NCBI RefSeq assembly: GCF_001672975.1
Contig: NZ_LZKU01000232.1
Location: 1-64,000 of the forward strand
Direction: 5' to 3'
DNA from: Mycobacterium sp. 1465703.0
GTDB taxonomy: Bacteria; Actinomycetota; Actinomycetes; Mycobacteriales; Mycobacteriaceae
DNA length: 64,000 nt
Shown: in pieces, positions 7,856 to 14,570 of the stretch
How the letters are laid out: each line of letters opens with the position of its first letter
Numbering within the stretch: the first letter of the stretch is position 1
Position numbers and translations under genes: made by a program
Notes under the pieces: generated by a model
Told to the model about the DNA's origin: nothing
What the model saw: the letters and a program-made list of their open reading frames with translations, nothing else
Databases searched by the model: none

Positions 7856-8204
7856 CGCGGAGGCGTTGGGCACGCTGAGACGCATTGACAGCGAACAGTT
7901 GATGAAGCCGGGAGAAATCTTTTATTTCCGCCAGGAGCAATACGCACGCGATGGATTTCGCCGACCGAATTTGACGCGTTCGTCACGCGCGCTTGACCTG
8001 GTCAAACATCGTTGTCCACCAAGGCGAAACCGCTGATCCGCGGCGTAGCCGGCGGAGGGACCCACGCTGAAACCGCAGTTCGTGCCGCCCAGCCGCAAAT
8101 GGCCGACCGCACTGGTTTGGCCAGCGTGTGCCCAGTCGAGTAGCCTCGACAGGTAAATCCAGAATTGTCCCTACGACCCAACCTGTCCGGAGCAACCCAA
8201 CAAT
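7856..8204. other. Intergenic polA-rpsA
   Basis: This 349-base gap has no gene-like frame. It holds the likely rpsA promoter near its right end (8117-8150), leaving an mRNA leader of about 50 bases. Confidence 0.6.
8117..8150 (+). promoter_or_regulatory. Candidate rpsA promoter with a palindrome over the -10
   Basis: TTGGCC (8117-8122) and TAGCCT (8141-8146) are separated by 18 bases. The -10 lies inside GTCGAG-TAGC-CTCGAC (8135-8150), a perfect 6-4-6 palindrome. A protein bound there would block RNA polymerase. No regulator is known to me for it. Confidence 0.45.
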
Positions 8205-9641
8205 ATGCCGAGTCCCGCCGTCACCTCGCCGCAAGTAGCCGTCAACGACATTGGCTCGAGCGAGGATTTTCTCGCCGCAATAGACAAAACGATCAAGTAC
8301 TTCAACGATGGCGACATCGTCGAAGGCACGATCGTCAAAGTGGACCGGGACGAGGTGCTCCTCGATATCGGCTACAAGACCGAGGGCGTCATCCCCGCCC
8401 GCGAGCTCTCCATCAAGCACGATGTCGACCCCAATGAGGTCGTTACCGTCGGTGATGAGGTCGAAGCCCTGGTCCTCACCAAGGAGGACAAAGAGGGCCG
8501 TCTCATTCTGTCCAAGAAGCGCGCGCAGTACGAGCGCGCCTGGGGCACCATCGAGGCGCTCAAAGAGAAGGACGAGGCCGTCAAGGGCACCGTCATCGAG
8601 GTGGTCAAGGGTGGCCTGATCCTCGACATCGGGTTGCGCGGCTTCCTGCCCGCATCGCTGGTCGAGATGCGCCGGGTGCGCGATCTGCAGCCGTACATCG
8701 GCAAGGAGATCGAAGCCAAGATCATCGAGCTGGACAAGAACCGCAACAACGTGGTGCTGAGCCGCCGCGCCTGGCTGGAGCAGACCCAGTCCGAGGTGCG
8801 CAGCGAGTTCCTCAACCAGCTGCAGAAGGGCGCCATCCGCAAGGGTGTGGTCTCTTCCATCGTCAACTTCGGTGCATTCGTCGACCTCGGCGGTGTGGAC
8901 GGTCTGGTGCACGTTTCCGAGCTGTCCTGGAAGCACATCGACCACCCGTCCGAGGTGGTTCAGGTCGGCGACGAGGTAACCGTCGAGGTGCTCGATGTCG
9001 ACATGGACCGCGAGCGGGTTTCGTTGTCGCTGAAGGCAACTCAGGAAGACCCGTGGCGTCACTTCGCCCGCACCCACGCCATCGGCCAGATCGTGCCCGG
9101 CAAGGTCACCAAGCTGGTTCCGTTCGGTGCGTTCGTGCGGGTCGAGGAGGGCATCGAAGGTCTGGTGCACATCTCCGAGCTGGCCGAGCGCCACGTCGAG
9201 GTCCCCGACCAGGTGGTTGCCGTCGGCGACGATGCGATGGTCAAGGTCATCGACATCGACCTGGAGCGGCGCCGGATCTCGTTGTCGCTCAAGCAGGCCA
9301 ACGAGGACTACACCGAGGAGTTCGACCCGGCGAAGTACGGCATGGCCGACAGCTACGACGAGCAGGGTAACTACATCTTCCCCGAGGGCTTCGACGCCGA
9401 GACCAACGAATGGCTCGAAGGATTCGAGAAGCAGCGCGCCGAGTGGGAGGCCCGGTACGCCGAGGCCGAGCGCCGGCACAAGATGCACACCGCGCAGATG
9501 GAGAAGTTCGCCGCTGCCGAGGCTGCCGGGCACGCCGAGCAGTCGCCGGGTAACGGTGCTCCTCCGGAAAAGGCGGGCGGATCGCTGGCCAGCGATGCCC
9601 AATTGGCCGCTCTGCGGGAGAAACTCGCCGGCAACGCGTGA
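8205..9641 (+). CDS. rpsA: 30S ribosomal protein S1
   Basis: This is a 478-residue mRNA-binding protein of the small ribosomal subunit. Four S1/OB repeats are visible: around residues 35-105 (GDIVEGTIVKVDRDEVLLDIGYKTEGVIP), 120-190 (GTVIEVVKGGLILDIGLRGFLPAS), 205-275 (GVVSSIVNFGAFVDLGGVDGLVH) and 290-360 (GKVTKLVPFGAFVRVEEGIEGLVH). A charged C-terminal tail of about 115 residues follows, as in other mycobacteria. Length is close to the M. tuberculosis protein (about 481). coaE follows after 15 bases and is probably co-transcribed. Confidence 0.97.
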   Translation: MPSPAVTSPQVAVNDIGSSEDFLAAIDKTIKYFNDGDIVEGTIVKVDRDEVLLDIGYKTEGVIPARELSIKHDVDPNEVVTVGDEVEALVLTKEDKEGRLILSKKRAQYERAWGTIEALKEKDEAVKGTVIEVVKGGLILDIGLRGFLPASLVEMRRVRDLQPYIGKEIEAKIIELDKNRNNVVLSRRAWLEQTQSEVRSEFLNQLQKGAIRKGVVSSIVNFGAFVDLGGVDGLVHVSELSWKHIDHPSEVVQVGDEVTVEVLDVDMDRERVSLSLKATQEDPWRHFARTHAIGQIVPGKVTKLVPFGAFVRVEEGIEGLVHISELAERHVEVPDQVVAVGDDAMVKVIDIDLERRRISLSLKQANEDYTEEFDPAKYGMADSYDEQGNYIFPEGFDAETNEWLEGFEKQRAEWEARYAEAERRHKMHTAQMEKFAAAEAAGHAEQSPGNGAPPEKAGGSLASDAQLAALREKLAGNA

Positions 9642-9656
9642 TCTTCTGACCACGCG

Positions 9657-10871
9657 ATGTTGCGCATCGGGTTGACCGGTGGCATTGGCGCCGGCAAGTC
9701 GGCGCTGTCGTCCACGTTCGAGGGGTACGGCGCCGTCATCGTCGACGGCGACGTCATCGCACGCGAGGTGGTCCAGCCGGGAACCGAGGGTCTGGCCGCG
9801 CTGGTCGAGGCGTTCGGAAGCGACATCCTGCTTCCAGACGGATCGCTGGATCGGCCCGCGTTGGCGGCCAAGGCTTTTCGCGATGACGGGGCACGCAAGA
9901 CGCTGAACGGGATTGTCCACCCGCTGGTGGGCAATCGCCGTTCGGAGATCATCGCCTCGGTGTCCGAGGATTCCGTTGTGGTCGAGGACATTCCGCTGCT
10001 GGTGGAGTCGGGGATGGCGCCGCTGTTCCCGCTCGTCATCATCGTGTACGCCGATGCCGAGGTGCGACTGCGGCGGCTCGTCGACCAACGCGGCATGCCC
10101 GAGGAAGATGCCCGCGCCCGGATCGCCGCCCAGGCCAGCGACGACCAGCGCCGCGCGGTCGCCGACATCTGGCTGGACAACTCGGGCAGCCCGGCGGAGC
10201 TGGTACAGCGGGCTGAGGACCTGTGGCATAACCGCATCGTGCCGTTCGCGCACAACCTGAGCGCGCGTCAGATCGCCCGGGCGCCGGCCCGGTTGGTGCC
10301 GCCCGACCGGAGTTGGGCGGACCAGGCGCAACGAATCCTGAACCGCCTGAAAACCAGCTGCGGCCACCGGGCGCTACGCGTCGATCACATCGGCTCGACC
10401 GCGGTGCCGGACTTCCCGGCGCGCGACGTCATCGACATTCAGATCACCGTCGAATCCCTAGCCGTCGCAGACGAACTCGTCGAACCGTTGTTGGCCGCCG
10501 GTTACCCGCGCATCGAGCACATCTGCGAAGATGTCGCCAAGGACGACGCCCGCAGTACGCTGAGCCGTTACGACCAGGAGAATGATTCGGCGCTGTGGTC
10601 CAAGCGGATTCACGCCTCAGCGGATCCCGGCCGGCCCACCAACGTGCATATCCGAGTGGACGGCTGGCCCAATCAGCAGTTCGCCCTGCTGTTCGTGGAC
10701 TGGCTGACGGCCGATCCCGACGCCCGCGCCGACTATCTGAGTGTCAAGCAAGCCGCCGAAAAGGGCTGCGGCGCAGACGCCGCGGCTTATGTCGAGGCCA
10801 AAGAGCCGTGGTTGCTGGACGCCTACCGGCGGGCCTGGGAGTGGGCCGACTCGACGGGCTGGAAGCCCTAG
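9657..10871 (+). CDS. coaE: Dephospho-CoA kinase fused to a GrpB/UPF0157 domain
   Basis: This 404-residue fusion matches the mycobacterial form (Rv1631). Residues 1-200 are dephospho-CoA kinase, the last step of CoA synthesis: a P-loop GLTGGIGAGKSALS at the N-terminus, DGDVIAREVVQPG for substrate, and a lid with RGMPEEDARARI. Residues about 210-404 are a GrpB-type nucleotidyltransferase-like domain with HIGSTAVP and a DVIDIQITV acidic segment. The mycobacterial extension is thought to help folding or regulation rather than catalysis. Its TAG stop shares the CTAG palindrome with the stop of the convergent gene, so the ends interlock. Confidence 0.96.
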   Translation: MLRIGLTGGIGAGKSALSSTFEGYGAVIVDGDVIAREVVQPGTEGLAALVEAFGSDILLPDGSLDRPALAAKAFRDDGARKTLNGIVHPLVGNRRSEIIASVSEDSVVVEDIPLLVESGMAPLFPLVIIVYADAEVRLRRLVDQRGMPEEDARARIAAQASDDQRRAVADIWLDNSGSPAELVQRAEDLWHNRIVPFAHNLSARQIARAPARLVPPDRSWADQAQRILNRLKTSCGHRALRVDHIGSTAVPDFPARDVIDIQITVESLAVADELVEPLLAAGYPRIEHICEDVAKDDARSTLSRYDQENDSALWSKRIHASADPGRPTNVHIRVDGWPNQQFALLFVDWLTADPDARADYLSVKQAAEKGCGADAAAYVEAKEPWLLDAYRRAWEWADSTGWKP

Positions 10872-11281
10872 GGCAAGGGCGCGCCGCACTGCAGCGCCCC
10901 GTTCATCGGATCGGCGCTTCCGGCCACCGGTCTGACCATCTGGTCGGATTGGACGAAAACGTTGTCGTCGGCGTCGATTTCGCAGTGCACGTTGGCCGCA
11001 TACGGGAAATGAAGCACCACCCGCAGGCCCGCTTGCGCTGGGTCGGGCAGCACGGTGTGGGCTTCGAATACGTTGCCGGGCATCGAAGGCAGTCCGGTCG
11101 TATTGGTCTGCCCGCCGTTGATGAGGAATGTGGCCTGGCTGCCGGTCGTCAGCGCGTCGATCCTGGCCCGATACGTGATGTTGTGCAGATCCGCCCGTGC
11201 CGTTGCCGGATAAAGCGGGGCGCCGGCGGCGATGACCGTCACCGCGGCGACCGGAATCCACCTGCTGCCATGGAAGTTCAT
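10868..11281 (-). CDS. Small secreted hypothetical protein
   Basis: This is a 137-residue predicted exported protein. Starting at ATG 11281 (MNFHGSRW), a signal peptide is clear: basic start, hydrophobic run IPVAAVTVIAAGAPLY, and a probable cleavage after TARA. The mature part (DLHNITYRARIDAL...) is about 110 residues, with two Cys (VHCEI and LQCGAP) that could form a disulfide, and looks beta-rich. A longer upstream start is possible but would bury the signal peptide. No known family is recognised. It occupies the Rv1632c position, but homology is not established here. Confidence 0.65.
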   Translation of the reverse strand: MNFHGSRWIPVAAVTVIAAGAPLYPATARADLHNITYRARIDALTTGSQATFLINGGQTNTTGLPSMPGNVFEAHTVLPDPAQAGLRVVLHFPYAANVHCEIDADDNVFVQSDQMVRPVAGSADPMNGALQCGAPLP

Positions 11282-11331
11282 AGCAGCTGAGATTACGCCC
11301 AACGTCGTCGGCTTCTCCAGGCTGTTAGGGG

Positions 11332-12108
11332 CTACGGCTGGCAGTGCGGACACCAGAACGACGTCCGGCCGCCGATCCGGCCATGTTGAAGGCGGGTGCC
11401 ACAGCGCGGGCAGTGCGGGTCGGGCTCGTCGCGCGCCCCGGTGAGCCAGCGTGGCAGGGCAGGCACCCGGCCATGGCGCACCGCGGTGCGCAGTACCCGC
11501 GTCATCGCCTGATGCAGGTCCGTCAGGTCATCATCGTCCAACTCCGCGACCGAACGGGTGGGCGGTAACCTGGCTTGCCAGCAGATTTCGTCGGCCAGCA
11601 GGTTGCCGAGTCCGGCGATCACGGATTGGTCCATCAGCGTCGTCTTCAGCCGACCCTTCCGCCCGGTGAGGGCGGTGCGAAAGTCCCGCAGGCCAAGGCC
11701 CAGCGCGTCGGGCCCCTGCGGGCCGGTGATGTGCGCGAGGTCGTCCTCGTCGCCGGCCAGCCACACCCCACGCAGCTTGCGCAGGTCGGCGTAGCGCAGT
11801 TCACCGTGGTCGAGCGACACCACCAGCCGCTCATACTTTTCCGGCTCGGTGCCGGCGGCGGCGAAGTACGGATGTCCGGTCATGCCGCTGTGGATGACCA
11901 GCGCCGGACCGTCGGTGGGCAATATCAGCCATTTGCCGTGTCGGCGCGGGGTGCTGAAGCGGTGACCGGCCAGCTGCCGGGCGAGCGCGGCGGCGGAGGT
12001 GTTGCGCAGGATTCCCGGGTCGTGGACCCGCACATGCTGAATCCGGCGTCGTGGCAATGTGTTCGCCAGCTCTCGCCGGAACCCTTCCACGTCGGGGAGT
12101 TCAGGCAC
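11332..12108 (-). CDS. Fpg/Nei-family DNA glycosylase
   Basis: This is a 258-residue bifunctional glycosylase/AP lyase-type protein. The N-terminus MPELPDVEGFRREL supplies the catalytic Pro (after Met removal) and Glu. RRHGKWLIL carries the conserved beta-hairpin Lys. MDQSVIAGLGNLLADEICW is the helix-two-turn-helix DNA-binding segment. The C-terminal zinc finger is complete (CPRCGTRLQ ... RTSFWCPHC), including the Arg used to stabilise the flipped base. It is the last gene of a three-gene repair operon: its start overlaps the end of the LigD-type polymerase gene by eight bases. It is a paralogue rather than the housekeeping fpg next to rnc. The exact lesion is unknown. Confidence 0.88.
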   Translation of the reverse strand: MPELPDVEGFRRELANTLPRRRIQHVRVHDPGILRNTSAAALARQLAGHRFSTPRRHGKWLILPTDGPALVIHSGMTGHPYFAAAGTEPEKYERLVVSLDHGELRYADLRKLRGVWLAGDEDDLAHITGPQGPDALGLGLRDFRTALTGRKGRLKTTLMDQSVIAGLGNLLADEICWQARLPPTRSVAELDDDDLTDLHQAMTRVLRTAVRHGRVPALPRWLTGARDEPDPHCPRCGTRLQHGRIGGRTSFWCPHCQP

Positions 12109-12991
12109 GAAGTGTCGCCAGCCGCTTTATCGGACCGGTCAGCGAGCGCGCATGACGAGACATGGTGGCCCACGGATCAGATTGTCCGGCAAGACGTTTG
12201 GGGATATCGCGGATGGTGAACCGATCGGCGCGTAACCGCCGGTCGTCCAGTTCCTCCCACTCCAGTGGCGTCGCGACCGGGGCGCCCGCCCGGGCCCGCA
12301 CCGAATATGGCGCCACCGCCGTCTGGGCGTACGCGTTTCGCATGACGTCGAGATAGAGTCGCCCGTCGCGCTTCTCCTTGCGCGCTTCCACAGTGCGGTG
12401 GGTGGGATCGTCGGCAACCACCACTTCGGCGACATCCCGGGCGAATTGGCGCGCGTTGTCGAAGTCGGTGTCGACCCGCAGCGGCACCACGACGTGTAGC
12501 CCGCGTGATCCGGTGGTCTGCAGGTAGTGCGCCAGGCCGAGGTCGCGGAGCACCCCGGCCGTCGCGTGCGCGGCCGCTCGTATCACTGCGAAGTCGCCGT
12601 CGGACGGGTCGAGGTCGAACACCAGCCGGTCCGGTTTATCGAGATGGTCCTGTCGTGACTGCCACGCGTGCAGCGTGATGGCGTTCTGGTTGGCGAGCCA
12701 CCGCAACGCCTCCGGGCGGTCGGCCACCGCATGCACCACGGTGCCACCCTCTTTGGCCACCGCGACGCGGCCCATCCAGGGCGGTAGCGCATCGGCGTAA
12801 TCCTGCTGGATGAACCCGGTTTGAGCGATTCCGCGGGGGAACCGCTGCACGTTGAGCGCCCGACCGCGCAAATGCGGCAGCATGGCGTCGGCCACGTCGG
12901 CGTAGTACCTGACCACATCGGCCTTGGTAATTCCATCGGCGGGGAACAGGACCCGGTCGGGGTGGGTGATCTCCACATCGATGCGGGCCAT
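12101..12991 (-). CDS. LigD-type polymerase/primase (stand-alone Pol domain)
   Basis: This is a 296-residue archaeo-eukaryotic primase-like polymerase of the LigD Pol type, here as a separate protein. HPDRVLFPADGITKADVV at the N-terminus, the catalytic VFDLDPSD (metal-binding DxD) and SRGLHVVVPL are seen. The C-terminus (WEELDD ... FTIRDIPKRL) is typical. Such enzymes fill gaps with dNTPs or rNTPs during end joining and base-excision repair. The ATG at 12991 shares its first base with the TGA of the ligase gene (TGATG), so the pair is translationally coupled. The 3' end overlaps the glycosylase start by eight bases. Confidence 0.9.
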   Translation of the reverse strand: MARIDVEITHPDRVLFPADGITKADVVRYYADVADAMLPHLRGRALNVQRFPRGIAQTGFIQQDYADALPPWMGRVAVAKEGGTVVHAVADRPEALRWLANQNAITLHAWQSRQDHLDKPDRLVFDLDPSDGDFAVIRAAAHATAGVLRDLGLAHYLQTTGSRGLHVVVPLRVDTDFDNARQFARDVAEVVVADDPTHRTVEARKEKRDGRLYLDVMRNAYAQTAVAPYSVRARAGAPVATPLEWEELDDRRLRADRFTIRDIPKRLAGQSDPWATMSRHARSLTGPIKRLATLRA

Positions 12992-13995
12992 CAGCGTGTC
13001 TCCCGTACCACGTCGGCGGGTTCCTTGTCGGTGCGGATGCCGAGGTAGCGCGGGTGGCGCAACCTGCCGTCGCGGGTCCACTCGCTGAATCCGATCTGCA
13101 CCACCATTTCCGGGCGCACCCAGTGTGCGCCGTTCTCGCGCAGCAGTCCACGCGAGAACGGCGATTCGTCCCGAACCAGAGGCGACAACCGCTCGTGTAA
13201 GCGGTGCAGCGTGGCATCGTCGAAACCGGTACCCACCTTGCCGGCATAAACCAGGTCGCGGCCGTCGTAATAACCCAGCAGCAACGCGCCCAACTCGACC
13301 CGGCTGCCCTTGGGGCTGGTGTAGCCACCGACCACGAACTCCTGATCGCGCACGCATTTGAACTTCAGCCAGTTCTTCGAGCGGCCGCTGTCGTAGGTCG
13401 AGTCGGCCCGCTTGGCAATTACGCCTTCGTCGCCGCGCTCACACGCGGCCCGGTAGGCGCCGATGCCGTCCTCGACCCGGTGCGGGGCAAACCGCAGCGG
13501 GCCACCGAACTCGATTGCGTTGCGTAGCAACTTTTTCCGCCACATCAGTGGCGCGTCGACAGTTGACTTGCCATCGAGGTGCAGCACGTCGAAGACGTAG
13601 TAGAAGATGCGCACCGGCGAAGCGCGGGCCACCTCGGGGTCGGTGATGCCGAGCCGGCCCTGTAAGCGGGCGAAGCTGGTGCGGCGCCCCTCGAACGCCA
13701 CCACCTCGCCGTCGATGACGAAGCGAGTGGTGTGCTGGGCGCTGAGTGCGTCCACCAGCTCGGGGTAGGTTCCGTTGAGCGGCTGGCGATTTCGCGACAG
13801 CAGCCGTACCCGCTGGCCGTCGCGAAACGCCAGACAGCGCATGCCGTCGAATTTGCGCTCGAAGATCCATTGCGGGTCGGAAAACCGTTTGTCGGTCAGG
13901 GTGGCCAGAGCGGGGGCGTGCCAGTCGGGTACTGGTTCGTCGTGCAGCGTGTCGCGCACTATCGCGGGCAGGCCGGCAAACCCCGTCATCGGCAT
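12991..13995 (-). CDS. ATP-dependent DNA ligase, LigD-type ligase domain (stand-alone)
   Basis: This is a 334-residue ATP-dependent ligase. Nucleotidyltransferase motifs appear in order: FERKFDGMRCL (motif I, adenylated Lys), IDGEVVAFEG (motif III), DEGVIAKR (motif IV) and NWLKFKC (motif V). The C-terminal OB fold includes VGGYTSPKGSRVELGALLLGYYDG. Sequence style is that of the LigD ligase domain rather than LigB or LigC. No phosphoesterase domain is attached and no Ku gene is in the window. It heads an operon with the polymerase and glycosylase, suggesting short-gap repair. The ATG at 13989 is an alternative start. Confidence 0.9.
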   Translation of the reverse strand: MPMTGFAGLPAIVRDTLHDEPVPDWHAPALATLTDKRFSDPQWIFERKFDGMRCLAFRDGQRVRLLSRNRQPLNGTYPELVDALSAQHTTRFVIDGEVVAFEGRRTSFARLQGRLGITDPEVARASPVRIFYYVFDVLHLDGKSTVDAPLMWRKKLLRNAIEFGGPLRFAPHRVEDGIGAYRAACERGDEGVIAKRADSTYDSGRSKNWLKFKCVRDQEFVVGGYTSPKGSRVELGALLLGYYDGRDLVYAGKVGTGFDDATLHRLHERLSPLVRDESPFSRGLLRENGAHWVRPEMVVQIGFSEWTRDGRLRHPRYLGIRTDKEPADVVRETR

Positions 13996-14031
13996 GCACC
14001 GGGCATACCCGCCAGTGGATCGAGGTAACCG

Positions 14032-14538
14032 CTAACGTGAGCGCCAGGTCAGCGCCATGCCGTGGTGCGCCAGCCACCGCGCCAGGTCATAGCCGTTGCA
14101 GGCCAAGCCATCGACGGCGGCGACGGCGCGCAGTACCGCCTGCTCGGCGGTCTCGGGTGTCAACAGGCCGTGGCGGACCGCATCCAACAGCTCGTCGACA
14201 TCGGTGAGCTCGACTCGGGCGCCGGTGCGTACCTCGATGTCCAGGTAGTGGTCTTCGGAATGCCACACCGTGGCACCGGGTCGGTATTCGCCGACATCCA
14301 GGTAGTAGTCATGGTCGCGTTCATGCCCGGGGTTGAAGTGAAAGACCGTGGCGCGCAAGCCCAATGACGGCAGCAGCCACGATTCGAGGTAATGGAACTG
14401 GACGCGGCCGGGAGTGGGGCGGGCAATGTAGAGCCCCCACGGGTGCACCGCGTACTCGTCGACGGCCCGCACGATGCCCTTTGGATCGGTGTTGGTGCGC
14501 GCTTGAAGGTCGAACGTCTCGTGCTTCGGTGGATGGAT
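14032..14538 (-). CDS. DUF402 family protein, probable ATC start
   Basis: This DUF402-type protein (168 residues if read from ATC 14538, 146 from GTG 14472) has features HPWGLYIARPTPGRVQFHYLESW, FNPGHERDHDYYLDVGEY and SEDHYLDIEVRTG, with a C-terminal helical part. Relatives include RNA-associated or nucleotide-phosphatase-like proteins; its function here is unknown. The frame stays open upstream of GTG 14472, encoding IHPPKHETFDLQARTNTDPKG before a stop at 14550. I recall homologues beginning MHPPKHE, so the real start is probably the ATC. A TAGGGT -10 lies exactly six bases before that ATC, predicting a leaderless message. The gene lies 36 bases before the ligase operon, same strand. Confidence 0.72.
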   Translation of the reverse strand: MHPPKHETFDLQARTNTDPKGIVRAVDEYAVHPWGLYIARPTPGRVQFHYLESWLLPSLGLRATVFHFNPGHERDHDYYLDVGEYRPGATVWHSEDHYLDIEVRTGARVELTDVDELLDAVRHGLLTPETAEQAVLRAVAAVDGLACNGYDLARWLAHHGMALTWRSR

Positions 14539-14544
14539 GGTCTC

Positions 14545-14550
14545 ACCCTA
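14545..14550 (-). promoter_or_regulatory. -10 element of the DUF402 gene
   Basis: On the minus strand TAGGGT is followed by exactly six bases (GAGACC) and then ATC CAT CCA. This is the spacing seen at the leaderless genes of this window and supports the ATC as +1 and start codon. Confidence 0.5.
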
Positions 14551-14570
14551 CCGGTCCACTCGCCGATTGG

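Noticed and set aside
7983-10367. Very long minus-strand open frame opposite rpsA and coaE (about 794 codons)
   Set aside because: It mirrors the codon pattern of the two real genes on the plus strand, and the translation has no recognisable domain.
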